From: Avibacterium volantium_A
GTDB taxonomy: Bacteria; Pseudomonadota; Gammaproteobacteria; Enterobacterales; Pasteurellaceae
DNA length: 64,000 nucleotides
Assembly: GCF_049366555.1 (NCBI RefSeq)
Contig: NZ_JBMMGT010000003.1
Span: 46,327 to 110,326 of the forward strand
Reading direction: 5' to 3'
Positions within the stretch are counted from its first letter, which is position 1, and each line of letters begins with the position of its first letter. Positions 7,707-17,004 of this stretch are shown here, in pieces. The notes beneath the pieces are model-generated. The model was not told the DNA's origin. It saw only the letters and a program-made list of their open reading frames with translations, and did no database searches. A program made the position numbers and the translations under genes.

Positions 7707-9014
7707 CTATGAATTTGCTTGGTTGAGTAAAAGATGCGCCAAGGTCTGCACGCCAATGCCTGTTGCGCCTGTTGCCCATAAATCACTGGCTGATTTGCGA
7801 TAAGTCGCAGAGCAATCAATATGCAGCCAATGGTGTTGGTAATTTTTCACGAAGTAAGATAAGAATGCTGTTGCCGTACTTGCGCCAGCACCCACTGGCA
7901 CTGTGCCGATATTGGCGATTTGGGCAAATTGAGAGCTGATCTGCGCGCGGTGAAATTCTTCAAATGGAAGACGCCAGAAAGGCTCGTTAGCCGTTTGTGC
8001 AGCGTTAAACAAGCTTGCAACGAGTTCGTTATCCATTGAAAGGACGCTGTGATAATCATTGCCCACCGCCATTTTTGCCGCGCCCGTTAAGGTGGCGCAA
8101 TCAATAATAAATTGTGGATTTTGCTTATCCGCTTCAATTAAGCCATCAGCTAGCACTAAACGCCCTTCTGCGTCTGTATTCAACACTTCAGCAGTTACGC
8201 CATTGCGATAAGTGATAATATCGCCCAACTTCATAGCTTCGGCGCTTACCATATTTTCTGCGCAGCAAAGATAAAGCTTCACGCGCTGGTTTAAACCGCC
8301 TGCAATAGCCATACCTAATGCACCGGTAACTAAGGCTGCGCCGCCCATATCGGTGCGCATTGTGGACATTGAATCACTTGGCTTTAAGCTATAACCACCA
8401 CTGTCAAAGGTAATTCCCTTGCCCACTAAACAAGCTAAAACAGGGGCGTTTGGATCTTGGCTTGGATTGAAATCTAATTGCAACATTGCTGGCTTATGGT
8501 TGGAGGCTTTGCCCACATTCCAAATGCCTTGATAATTTTTTTCTAATAAGGCTTCGCCAGAAATAATCTCAAAATTCACCGCACTTTCATTGGCGTATTC
8601 CGCTGCAAGCTCTGCAATAAATTGCGCCGCGCGTTCAGCTAATTTTTGTGGTGTGATAACATCGGAAGGTAAATTAATGATTTCTCTAACAAAATCACCA
8701 CACTGAATACGGGCAAATAGCTCTGCTTGCGGTTCGTCATCTAAATGAGGAAACTCAATGGCATAATCCTGTTTTGCAGAATAAAAACCTTGATAAAACG
8801 CCCAACAGTTTTCTAAATCCCAATTGTCGCCCACTAATTCCACCTCTTTAATGCCTTGATTACGCAATTTGCGCGCGGCTTTTTGAATTAAAGTGCGGTT
8901 GGAATTTGTGGAATTTTGTTTAAGGTGAACCGTGCCTTCGTCATTTGCAAAACTCAATAATGCATTTTCGCCCCAAACTGGGCTGGCAGGTTGTGTTGAA
9001 AGGTGAATTAACAT
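7707..9014 (-). CDS. pepB: aminopeptidase PepB
   Basis: M17 leucyl-aminopeptidase family enzyme of 435 residues, close to E. coli PepB (427). It releases N-terminal residues from peptides with two metal ions. Visible metal and active-site motifs are VGKGITFDSGGYSLKPS and the family signature NTDAEGRLVLADGL. A ribosome site (AAGGAAGAG) precedes the ATG. It is the first gene of a probable pepB-ndk transcript. A short inverted repeat (ATTAGG/CCTAAT, 9034-9054) lies in its leader. Confidence 0.95.
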   Translation of the reverse strand: MLIHLSTQPASPVWGENALLSFANDEGTVHLKQNSTNSNRTLIQKAARKLRNQGIKEVELVGDNWDLENCWAFYQGFYSAKQDYAIEFPHLDDEPQAELFARIQCGDFVREIINLPSDVITPQKLAERAAQFIAELAAEYANESAVNFEIISGEALLEKNYQGIWNVGKASNHKPAMLQLDFNPSQDPNAPVLACLVGKGITFDSGGYSLKPSDSMSTMRTDMGGAALVTGALGMAIAGGLNQRVKLYLCCAENMVSAEAMKLGDIITYRNGVTAEVLNTDAEGRLVLADGLIEADKQNPQFIIDCATLTGAAKMAVGNDYHSVLSMDNELVASLFNAAQTANEPFWRLPFEEFHRAQISSQFAQIANIGTVPVGAGASTATAFLSYFVKNYQHHWLHIDCSATYRKSASDLWATGATGIGVQTLAHLLLNQANS

Positions 9015-9086
9015 AATGCTCTTCCTTATTTAGATTAGGTTTCGTTATCCTAATACAAGAGTGAGAAAAATCAAAATGTTAAATCT

Positions 9087-9113
9087 CCCCTAGCCCATTT
9101 TTTCGGCTAAGGG
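9087..9113 (-). terminator. probable terminator after the LtrA gene
   Basis: CCCCTAGCC at 9087-9095 pairs with GGCTAAGGG at 9105-9113 apart from one C-A mismatch. Read on the minus strand, ATTT and later T runs follow. It is weaker than the other terminators here. Confidence 0.45.
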
Positions 9114-9128
9114 AAAGGTTAGTAAAAC

Positions 9129-10337
9129 TTAACCAATCGGTTTCGTTTTATAGAATGAGATCATTGCAATTGGCGCAATCACGGTGAACCAAATTGACCA
9201 TTGCAACGGCATACCTAAATACACGCAGAGTACGCCAAGGAAAGTCGCTGCGATAGCAAGCACAAAACCGATCACGCTGTAATTGGTGTCTTTGTCTAAA
9301 TACCAACGCAAGAATGCTAAAGTGATGAGATAAACCGCCGAGCAAATGCTTAACACAGTCATTGCAAATAAAGGCGAAACAGAATGTGCGTTTGAACTTG
9401 CGTGTTCCACCACTTCTGCCATTGTGCCAAATTCTTTCACGGAGTCCGCTAATAATTCTAAGTCAGAGCCTAACGCGGTGAGCGCGATGAAAATCAATAA
9501 ATGCCCATAACCATAGACTAAGGCATTATTTAACGTGCGATCGCTGTGCAAAAATTCGCCCCAAGGCATTTTGAAATAAAGCCACCAAAGAGAGAACATT
9601 AACGCTGAAATCCCTAAGCCTAATGGGAATGCTTCGGTGAGCATTGCTTCATTGCTGTGGAATAATGGTGTGATGGCGTTAGTTGCGCCTAAAATCCCTT
9701 CGCCCAAAACGATAATCACTAATAAGCCGTAACGCTCTGAAATGTGATGTGGGTGCCAAGGGGTTTTGTTGGCGCTTTCCGCCCAGGCCGGCACAGAAAG
9801 CTCAAGCAAGGCTAAGAATGGGAATAAGGTGTTGAATAAATAAGGGAATTTTAATGCCACAATAGTCCAACAAATTTGTGCGAAAATAATTCCGAAGGCA
9901 TAACGTAAGCAGGTGGTGCGGCGCTCTGGATCACCTTTTGCAGCACGAAACCATTGATATGCCATCGCCACACGCATTACGATGTAGCCGATCAAAATCA
10001 TCACATAATCGTTGTGCTCAAATACATTATTAATGCCGATAGCTAAAATAATCGCACCGAACATTTGCACCATTGTTACGATGCGATAGGTAAAATCATC
10101 ATTGTCATAAGCAGAAGCAAACCAAGTAAAGTTCATCCACGCCCACCACACACAGAAAAATGAAGTGGCAAAATGGATTAAGCCTTCACTGAAATGATGA
10201 GCCGCAAGGGCGTGATGCAAGCCACTTGCAGTCGCCGCAATGGCGATCACAAAAACTAAATCAAAATAAAGCTCTAATGTGGTGGCAACACGATGGACTT
10301 CGTGATGATCACGGGCTTTCATTAATTTATGAATCAT
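9129..10337 (-). CDS. low temperature requirement protein A (LtrA) family membrane protein
   Basis: A 402-residue integral membrane protein of the LtrA family (first described in Listeria as needed for growth in the cold). Biochemical function is unknown. Recognisable family features are the N-terminal HHEVHRVATTLELYFDLVFV, the segment HPHHISERYGLLVIIVLGEGILG and about ten or more hydrophobic helices. GGAG seven bases before the ATG supports this start. It begins 13 bp after a DUF924 gene on the same strand, so the two are probably one transcript. Confidence 0.85.
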   Translation of the reverse strand: MIHKLMKARDHHEVHRVATTLELYFDLVFVIAIAATASGLHHALAAHHFSEGLIHFATSFFCVWWAWMNFTWFASAYDNDDFTYRIVTMVQMFGAIILAIGINNVFEHNDYVMILIGYIVMRVAMAYQWFRAAKGDPERRTTCLRYAFGIIFAQICWTIVALKFPYLFNTLFPFLALLELSVPAWAESANKTPWHPHHISERYGLLVIIVLGEGILGATNAITPLFHSNEAMLTEAFPLGLGISALMFSLWWLYFKMPWGEFLHSDRTLNNALVYGYGHLLIFIALTALGSDLELLADSVKEFGTMAEVVEHASSNAHSVSPLFAMTVLSICSAVYLITLAFLRWYLDKDTNYSVIGFVLAIAATFLGVLCVYLGMPLQWSIWFTVIAPIAMISFYKTKPIG

Positions 10338-10350
10338 TCAATACTCCGAA

Positions 10351-10899
10351 TTAAAAAGAAGAATTAGGCTGGTTTAAAAATTCGATTTCTTCCGCGGTTG
10401 ATGTGCGATTTAAAATTGCATTACGATGCGGATAACGATTAAATTTATCAATAATCGCTTTATGGCGCAGTTCAAAATCTAAGGTGTAATCATCATTGAG
10501 TGCGGTAAATAATTCCACCGCTTGCTGATGAATCAGCGCTGATTCACTGTGCATATAAGGCATAATCATAAATTTACGCCATAAGGTCGGCAGGTTCGCA
10601 AAATCAGGCTGTTTAATGGCTTCTTGAGCCAACACTAATGCCATTGAATCCTGCGCAAAGGCTGCTGGGGTGCTGCGATATAAATTACGCGAGAATTGAT
10701 CTAACACGATGATTTCCGCCAAGCGTCCTTCAATAGTTTCACGCCAGTTGGCGCATTCACCTTGTGCGGCCGCTTTTAAAGTGCGGTCAAATTTTTCGCG
10801 AATTTTGTCATCAAATTCATCGCTTTTCACAAACCAAAACGGCTGATTCTCTTCGCTAAACCAAAAATCTAGCACCGCTTGTGGCGAGGCAATACTCAT
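10351..10899 (-). CDS. DUF924 family protein
   Basis: A soluble, helix-rich DUF924 protein of 182 residues, function unknown. Typical features are the N-terminal VLDFWFSE, the segment LAEIIVLDQFSRNLYR and the motif MIMPYMHSES. I chose ATG 10899: AAGGAA then sits six bases upstream, whereas the earlier ATG at 10905 directly abuts it. It is upstream of the LtrA gene on the minus strand and divergent from infA. Confidence 0.85.
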   Translation of the reverse strand: MSIASPQAVLDFWFSEENQPFWFVKSDEFDDKIREKFDRTLKAAAQGECANWRETIEGRLAEIIVLDQFSRNLYRSTPAAFAQDSMALVLAQEAIKQPDFANLPTLWRKFMIMPYMHSESALIHQQAVELFTALNDDYTLDFELRHKAIIDKFNRYPHRNAILNRTSTAEEIEFLNQPNSSF

Positions 10900-11004
10900 A
10901 AACATTTCCTTAGTTGAAGATAAAAAATGAAGTGAATTTCACGGCGGCGGATTTTACCACAACTTATTAAATTTTGCCCATTAGGCTAAATTTCTAGAAA
11001 AAAC

Positions 11005-11033
11005 TTGGTGAATGCGGGTGAAAAGAGTATAAT
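11005..11033 (+). promoter_or_regulatory. sigma-70 promoter of infA
   Basis: TTGGTG (11005-11010) and a perfect TATAAT (11028-11033) are separated by 17 bp. They lie 43 bp before the infA ATG. Confidence 0.7.
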
Positions 11034-11075
11034 TCGCCCGTTTTTTGACTTATTTTATTAACATTAGAGGAATTA

Positions 11076-11294
11076 ATGGCTAAAGAAGATTGCATTGAAA
11101 TGCAAGGCACGATTTTAGAAACCTTGCCAAACACGATGTTCCGTGTGGAATTGGAAAATGGACACGTTGTAACCGCACATATTTCAGGGAAAATGCGTAA
11201 AAACTATATTCGTATTTTAACTGGCGATAAAGTAACCGTGGAAATGACCCCTTACGATTTAAGTAAAGGACGCATTATTTTCCGCAGCCGTTAA
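11076..11294 (+). CDS. infA: translation initiation factor IF-1
   Basis: IF-1 of 72 residues, a single OB-fold protein that occupies the 30S A site during initiation. The sequence [19 protein letters not shown] and the ending KGRIIFRSR are typical. AGAGGAATTA precedes the ATG. It is monocistronic, with a strong promoter before it and a terminator after it. Confidence 0.98.
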
Positions 11295-11328
11295 TTATCG
11301 CATCATTTTTCTTCTTACCTATTCAAAT

Positions 11329-11359
11329 TTTGCCCTAGCGCTGTCTAGGGCAAATTTTT
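11329..11359 (+). terminator. infA terminator
   Basis: TTTGCCCTAG (11329-11338) and CTAGGGCAAA (11345-11354) pair around a CGCTGT loop and are followed by TTTTTATCTC. Confidence 0.85.
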
Positions 11360-11426
11360 ATCTCTTTTTTTATGCGTTGTTGTTATCATAATGCCATTGT
11401 CTATTTGGCTAAATCAAGGGAATAAA

Positions 11427-13298
11427 ATGCGAAACATCAAACACTTCGCACAACGTTATGTGGATTGGGTAATCCGCCTTGGACGCGTGCGATTTTCTAT
11501 ACTTGGCGTCTTAGCTCTGGCGGTGCTGGCTTTATGCACACAGGTGTTATTCAGCCTGTGTGTGGTGGAAACGGTTTATTGGACGGACGTGGTGCGTTCC
11601 GTGGTGTTTGGCTTAATTTCCGCACCTTTTGTGATCTATTTCTTCACCCTTTTGGTGGAAAAACTGGAAAAATCTCGCCTTGAATTAGCCAAATTAGTGG
11701 AAAATTTACGCCGTGAAGTCTCAGAAAGAATGGTGGCAGAAAAAAAACTTTCTGTGGCGTTAAATGATTTAGAGCAAAACAGCCGTAACAAAACCGCCTT
11801 GATGACCACCATTAGCCACGAATTACGCACACCGCTGAACGGTATTATTGGCTTAAGCCGCATTTTATTAGACGGCAATTTAAGCGCCGAACAGCAAAAT
11901 TATTTGAAAACCATCAATATGAGTGCGGTGTCTTTAGGGCATATTTTTAGCGATATTATTGATTTGGAAAAAATTGATGCGCACAAAATTGAGTTAAACC
12001 GCAAAGAAACAGATTTTTATGCCTTTCTTAATGATATTGCCAATTTTGCTACCTTAATGGCGGAGCAAAATCAGCTCAAATTTGAACTAGAATACGAACC
12101 CGATTTACCGCAATGGCTGATGCTAGATAGCGCCAGATTAAGCCAAATTTTATGGAACTTAATTAATAATGCGGTGAAATTCACCCCAAAAGGCGTGATC
12201 AAACTGAAAGTTAGCCGAACTGGCGAACAGCAATTTGCCTTCGCCATTTCCGATACGGGTATTGGCATTGCTGAAAGCGAATTGGCCAATATTTTTGCGA
12301 TGTATTACCGCGTGCAATCCAATCAATATCAGCACGCCGGCAGTGGCATTGGCTTAGCAGTTTCCAAAACCATTGCCAATTTAATGGGCGGTGATCTCAG
12401 CGTGCAAAGTGCGGTGAAAAAAGGCTCCGTTTTTACCTTAACCATTCAAGCCGAATCGGTCAGCAAGCCGTTAGCCTATCATCAACATTTGCCAAACCAA
12501 CTGCGTATTTTGCTGATTGAAGATATTGAAGTGAATGTGATCGTGGCGAAATCTGTTTTGGAAAAATTAGGTTATGAAGTAGATGTAGTAATGACAGGAC
12601 AACAAGCCATCGAAGAATTTGAACAAAATAGCTATGACTTGCTGCTCATTGACATTCAGCTGCCTGATATGTCTGGCTTTCAAATCGCCCAGTATTTACG
12701 CCAAAAATACGAAAATGATGAATATGATTATCTGCCGCCACTCATTGCGCTCACTGCCAATGTAATGCACGATAAGCAAGAGTATTTACAGCAAGGAATG
12801 GACGATATTCTGCGCAAACCTCTTTCTTTAGAGGCGCTGACGCAATGTCTTTATCAGTATTTTGCTGATGAGATTGCGTTGCCACTGGGCGAAAGTTCTT
12901 CCAAAGCAATGAGAGAAACGACAATAGAGCAAGATGAAGCACTGGATTTCGCCACACTCAATGAATTTGTCGCTTTATTGGGCGTAAAAACAGTAAAAAA
13001 TAACACCGCACTTTTCCAACAGCTAATGCCTGATTATATGGCTGAATTAATGACGGCTTACCAAATTTATCAAACTCAACCTGCACATAAAGCTGAAGTC
13101 GGCAACATCGCCCATAAAATCAAAGGTGCGGCAGGTTCAGTGGGCTTAAAACGTATCCAACAAATCGCCGAACAAGCCCAGCATAGTGAAAACCCAAATT
13201 GGGAAAGTGAAATCCCCCATTATTTGGAACAACTATCGCAAAATTGGCAGAAAGATTTGAACAAATTAATAAACTGGCTAAATTCTGTTGATCATTAG
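11427..13298 (+). CDS. arcB: ArcB hybrid sensor kinase, PAS-less form
   Basis: Tripartite sensor kinase of the Arc anoxic redox system, 623 residues against 778 in E. coli. In order: two membrane helices (about 20-80), a charged coiled-coil linker, the histidine-kinase core (H131 in ISHELRTPLNG), a receiver (D409 in LLIDIQLPDMSG) and an HPt domain (H563 in AHKIKGAAGS). The coiled coil runs straight into the H box, so the PAS domain is absent, and there is no cysteine in the linker. I chose ATG 11427: AAGGG lies six bases upstream and the N-terminus then aligns with E. coli ArcB. Its regulator, ArcA, is at 53920-54633. Confidence 0.95.
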   Translation: MRNIKHFAQRYVDWVIRLGRVRFSILGVLALAVLALCTQVLFSLCVVETVYWTDVVRSVVFGLISAPFVIYFFTLLVEKLEKSRLELAKLVENLRREVSERMVAEKKLSVALNDLEQNSRNKTALMTTISHELRTPLNGIIGLSRILLDGNLSAEQQNYLKTINMSAVSLGHIFSDIIDLEKIDAHKIELNRKETDFYAFLNDIANFATLMAEQNQLKFELEYEPDLPQWLMLDSARLSQILWNLINNAVKFTPKGVIKLKVSRTGEQQFAFAISDTGIGIAESELANIFAMYYRVQSNQYQHAGSGIGLAVSKTIANLMGGDLSVQSAVKKGSVFTLTIQAESVSKPLAYHQHLPNQLRILLIEDIEVNVIVAKSVLEKLGYEVDVVMTGQQAIEEFEQNSYDLLLIDIQLPDMSGFQIAQYLRQKYENDEYDYLPPLIALTANVMHDKQEYLQQGMDDILRKPLSLEALTQCLYQYFADEIALPLGESSSKAMRETTIEQDEALDFATLNEFVALLGVKTVKNNTALFQQLMPDYMAELMTAYQIYQTQPAHKAEVGNIAHKIKGAAGSVGLKRIQQIAEQAQHSENPNWESEIPHYLEQLSQNWQKDLNKLINWLNSVDH

Positions 13299-13389
13299 CA
13301 AAGTTTTTACACATTACACTAGTCACGCTTAAAGGTTTTAGCTAGAATCTGTGCAATTTTAATTCAACATCAACAAGAGGAGAAAACCG

Positions 13390-14853
13390 ATGAATTTTCC
13401 AAATGTTGCCAAGCAGGTGATTGATAAACTGGGCGGCAAAGACAACATCAGCGCGCTTGCACATTGCGCAACGCGTTTACGCATTGTGGTGAAAGACGAA
13501 GGCAAAATTGACAAAGAAGCTATTGAAAATATTGATGGCGTAAAAGGTCAATTTGCAGTTTCTGGCCAGTATCAAATTATTTTTGGTTCAGGTACCGTAA
13601 ATAAAGTACACGATGAAATGGCGAAACAGCTTAACATCGGCGATATGACCAAAAATGAAGTGGCGAAACAAGCTTCAGAAAATAACCAAGGGCTAATTAT
13701 GCGCTTGGTGAAAGGCTTGGCGGATATTTTCGTGCCGATTATCCCTGCTATCGTGGCGGGCGGTTTGTTAATGGGTATCCACAGTATGCTTACCGCACAA
13801 GGTTTCTTCTGGGACGTACCACAAGCCTTGCGCGATTCTGGTCAGCCAATTACAGGTTATTCCGTAGTCGATCGTTTTAGCAATCTTTCTGATCTTGTTG
13901 ATTTTATTAATACTATTGCCAACGCGCCATTCGTGTTCTTACCGGTGTTGCTTGGTTTTTCTGCTACTCGTAAATTCGGCGGAAATCCGTTCTTAGGGGC
14001 GGCGCTGGGAATGTTACTGGTTCACCCTGCATTAGCAGACGGTTGGAACTATGCCCTTACCGCTGCGCAAGGCAAAATCACACACTGGAATGTGTTCGGT
14101 TTAGAAATCGAAAAAGTGGGCTACCAAGGCACGGTAATTCCAACGTTAATTTCGGCTTGGGTTCTAGCTACGTTAGAAAAAACGTTCCGTAAATTTGTGC
14201 CATCTTACCTCGACAACTTGATCACCCCAATGTTCTCGCTCTTTATCGCAGGTTTACTTGCGTTCACCGTGATTGGGCCAATCGGACGTGAAGCAGGGGA
14301 TTTGATCACTATCGGTTTAACTTGGTTATATGACAAACTTGGCTTTATCGGTGGCGGTATTTTCGGGACATTCTATGCACCAATTGTTATCACGGGTATG
14401 CACCAAACCTTTATCGCGGTGGAAACGCAACTGCTTTCTAATATGTCATTATCGGGCGGTACATTCATCTTCCCAATTGCAGCAATGTCAAACATCGCAC
14501 AGGGTGCGGCTTGTTTAGGTGTGGCATTCGCATTGAAAGATCCAAAAGTACGCGGCTTAGCCGTTCCTTCAGGTATTTCTGCCTTATTAGGGATCACTGA
14601 GCCTGCAATGTTCGGGGTGAACTTACGCTATCGTCAAGCTTTCTTAGCGGCAATGATCGGTTCAGGTTTATCCAGCGCCTTTATTGCATTCTTCAATGTA
14701 AAAGCGCAAGCACTTGGCGCAGCAGGGTTCTTAGGTATTCCGTCTATTAAACCAGACAGCCTTGCAATGTACAGTGTGGGTATGGTGATTTCTTTCGCCG
14801 TTGCGTTTACTCTTTCTGTTATTTTAGTAAAACGCGCACAAACTAAAGCGTAA
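13390..14853 (+). CDS. scrA: PTS system sucrose-type EIIBC permease (ScrA-like)
   Basis: Sugar phosphotransferase permease of 487 residues. EIIB comes first (about residues 1-85, phosphorylated Cys in AHCATRLRIV), followed by a membrane EIIC domain. It resembles enteric ScrA closely, for example GVKGQFAVSGQYQIIFGSGTVNKV and IPAIVAGGLLMG, more than trehalose TreB. No EIIA domain is fused and no hydrolase (scrB), fructokinase or repressor gene lies nearby, so sucrose is a family-based guess. AGAGGAG lies before the ATG. An FNR-like sequence (13288-13301) overlaps the end of arcB upstream. Confidence 0.85.
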   Translation: MNFPNVAKQVIDKLGGKDNISALAHCATRLRIVVKDEGKIDKEAIENIDGVKGQFAVSGQYQIIFGSGTVNKVHDEMAKQLNIGDMTKNEVAKQASENNQGLIMRLVKGLADIFVPIIPAIVAGGLLMGIHSMLTAQGFFWDVPQALRDSGQPITGYSVVDRFSNLSDLVDFINTIANAPFVFLPVLLGFSATRKFGGNPFLGAALGMLLVHPALADGWNYALTAAQGKITHWNVFGLEIEKVGYQGTVIPTLISAWVLATLEKTFRKFVPSYLDNLITPMFSLFIAGLLAFTVIGPIGREAGDLITIGLTWLYDKLGFIGGGIFGTFYAPIVITGMHQTFIAVETQLLSNMSLSGGTFIFPIAAMSNIAQGAACLGVAFALKDPKVRGLAVPSGISALLGITEPAMFGVNLRYRQAFLAAMIGSGLSSAFIAFFNVKAQALGAAGFLGIPSIKPDSLAMYSVGMVISFAVAFTLSVILVKRAQTKA

Positions 14854-14890
14854 TTTTTATAAAATTCGCAAAAAAGTACCGCACTTTGAT

Positions 14891-14941
14891 CTGCACCTTA
14901 AACAGGAATACAATATTCTGCGTTTAAGGTGCAGATTTTTA
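14891..14941 (+). terminator. scrA terminator
   Basis: CTGCACCTTAAAC (14891-14903) and its exact complement GTTTAAGGTGCAG (14922-14934) form a 13-bp stem with an 18-nt loop, followed by ATTTTTATTTT. It ends 18 bp before the NUDIX start codon. Confidence 0.75.
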
Positions 14942-14958
14942 TTTTCAGCGAGGCAAAA

Positions 14959-15360
14959 ATGAAGACGCAAATCGATAAGCTAGCTTGGCTATACATTAAA
15001 GATAAACAATTATTAATGGCACGCTCTAAAGGCAAAGAGAAATTTTATCTCCCCGGAGGAAAAAGAGAGCAAGGCGAAAGTGATCAACAAGCCCTAATGC
15101 GCGAAATTAAAGAAGAGCTGGGCATCGACTTAATTGAAAATAGCCTGCAACGAATCGGTGCATTTTCCGCTCAAGCAGACGGAAAAAATATGGATTGCAT
15201 TGTAACGCTCACCTGCTACAAAGGGGATTTCATCGGCGATTATCGCCCTGAAAGTGAAATTGCTGAATTGGCTTGGATTGGTTATCAAGACAAAGAAAAA
15301 TGTTCCCTCGCCACACAAAAAGTTTTGGAATATTTAAAACAGCAAGGGATGCTGGAATAA
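14959..15360 (+). CDS. NUDIX hydrolase
   Basis: A 133-residue NUDIX-fold hydrolase. The full NUDIX box is present: GGKREQGESDQQALMREIKEEL region, with the REIKEELG helix that binds Mg2+. Substrate cannot be assigned; the family includes NTP and nucleotide-sugar pyrophosphohydrolases. I chose ATG 14959 over the in-frame GTG at 14929, because the GTG lies inside the scrA terminator stem and AGG lies before the ATG. Confidence 0.85.
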   Translation: MKTQIDKLAWLYIKDKQLLMARSKGKEKFYLPGGKREQGESDQQALMREIKEELGIDLIENSLQRIGAFSAQADGKNMDCIVTLTCYKGDFIGDYRPESEIAELAWIGYQDKEKCSLATQKVLEYLKQQGMLE

Positions 15361-15386
15361 ACGAACTAAATAAATTCGCAAAAAAT

Positions 15387-15423
15387 AACCGCACTTTTAA
15401 ACCATAGCATCAAAAGTGCGGTT
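15387..15423. terminator. uptake-sequence pair terminator, NUDIX / ffh
   Basis: AACCGCACTTTT (15387-15398) and AAAAGTGCGGTT (15412-15423) form a perfect 12-bp stem followed by TTATTTTT. Both arms contain the full 9-bp uptake core. It separates two convergent genes. Confidence 0.85.
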
Positions 15424-15449
15424 TTATTTTTACCGTTTTTTATGATTAA

Positions 15450-16835
15450 TTAGCGTTTGAACATATTGCCAAGACTACCTAGGCCGCTCATTCCGCCCAT
15501 CATTCCTTTCATTCCGCGCATCATTTTTGCCATACCGCCTTTGCGCATTTTTTTCATCATACGTTGCATTTCGTCAAATTGCTTGAGCAATTTATTCACG
15601 TCTTGCACCTGTGTGCCTGAGCCAAGCGCAATGCGGCGGCGGCGTGAGCCTTTGATGATCTCAGGTTTGGCGCGCTCTTTTAGGGTCATTGAATTGATGA
15701 TGGCTTCCATTTTGATGAACATTTTGTCATCAATTTGATTTTTAATATGATCAGGCAGATTTTTCGCGCCCGGTAATTTTTCAAGCATTGTCATCATTCC
15801 GCCCATTTTTTTCATTTCAATGAGCTGGTCGCGGAAATCTTCCAAGGTGAAATCATCGCCTTTTTGAAATTTTTTCGCCATTTTTTCTGCTTTTTCTTGA
15901 TCCACAGAACGTTGTAGATCTTCGATTAGCGAAAGCACGTCCCCCATTCCTAAAATGCGTGAAGCCACACGATCAGGGTGGAAAGGCTCAAGGGCGTCTG
16001 TTTTTTCCCCAACCCCTAAGAATTTAATCGGTTTGCCAGTGATTTGGCGAATAGAAAGTGCTGCACCGCCGCGTGCATCACCGTCCACTTTGGTCAGAAT
16101 CACCCCAGTAAGCGGTAGCGCTTCATTAAAGGCTTTGGCTGTGTTGGCGGCGTCTTGCCCTGTCATTGCGTCCACCGTGAAAAGGGTTTCCACAGGATTA
16201 AGTGCGGTGTGAATTTTTTGGATTTCTTCCATCATTTCGCCATCAACGTGCAGGCGACCAGCAGTATCCACAATCAACACATCATAGAATTTTAGCTTAG
16301 CATCAGCCAGTGCAGCTTGCACAATCTCTACTGGATTTTGCTGGCTGTTGGACGGGAAAAAATCCACCCCAACGGCTTGCGCAAGGGTTTCAAGCTGTTT
16401 GATCGCCGCAGGGCGATACACGTCCGCCGACACCACCATCACTTTTTTCTTTTGACGTTCACGCAAGAATTTAGCTAATTTCCCCACGCTGGTGGTTTTA
16501 CCCGCCCCTTGCAAACCGGCCATTAGGATCACCGCTGGCGGCTGAGTGGCAAGATTTAGACTTTCATTCGCTTCACCCATCGCTTTTTCAAGCTCGGATT
16601 GCACAATTTTGAGAAATTCTTGCCCCGGCGTTAAGCTACGATTTACTTCTTCGCCGATAGCACGTTCTTTCACTTTATTGATAAATTCACGCACCACAGG
16701 CAGCGCAACGTCTGCTTCAAGCAATGCCATACGCACTTCGCGCAGGGTATCTTTAATATTATCTTCGGTTAAACGCCCTTTCCCTGTTATGTTGCGCAGG
16801 GTTTTCGAGAGCCGATCAGAAAGGTTTTCAAACAT
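15450..16835 (-). CDS. ffh: signal recognition particle protein Ffh
   Basis: SRP54 GTPase of 461 residues that targets nascent inner-membrane proteins with 4.5S RNA and FtsY. The N domain is followed by the G domain (P-loop GLQGAGKTTSVGKLA, DTAGRLH, TKVDGDARGG) and a Met-rich M domain ending in a run rich in GGM and GMKGMM. Length is normal (E. coli 453). It diverges from ypjD, as in E. coli. Confidence 0.98.
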   Translation of the reverse strand: MFENLSDRLSKTLRNITGKGRLTEDNIKDTLREVRMALLEADVALPVVREFINKVKERAIGEEVNRSLTPGQEFLKIVQSELEKAMGEANESLNLATQPPAVILMAGLQGAGKTTSVGKLAKFLRERQKKKVMVVSADVYRPAAIKQLETLAQAVGVDFFPSNSQQNPVEIVQAALADAKLKFYDVLIVDTAGRLHVDGEMMEEIQKIHTALNPVETLFTVDAMTGQDAANTAKAFNEALPLTGVILTKVDGDARGGAALSIRQITGKPIKFLGVGEKTDALEPFHPDRVASRILGMGDVLSLIEDLQRSVDQEKAEKMAKKFQKGDDFTLEDFRDQLIEMKKMGGMMTMLEKLPGAKNLPDHIKNQIDDKMFIKMEAIINSMTLKERAKPEIIKGSRRRRIALGSGTQVQDVNKLLKQFDEMQRMMKKMRKGGMAKMMRGMKGMMGGMSGLGSLGNMFKR

Positions 16836-17004
16836 CGTTTTTCCTAAATTTGAGTGGAATAAAATGAAATAAATTGTGCCAATTATACTGAAATCCCACA
16901 GATTTTCATCATTTGAAAGAAATTTATAGCGATTTTAGTGCGGCAAGGCTAGAATAAGAATAGTTCTTAATTTGGCATTAAAGCGAATAAAAAGGTGAAT
17001 AAAA

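Noticed and set aside
13334..13349. GGTTTTAGCTAGAATC as a LacI-type (ScrR) operator before scrA
   Set aside because: Only 6 of 8 half-site pairs match, the central CG is missing and no ScrR gene is nearby.
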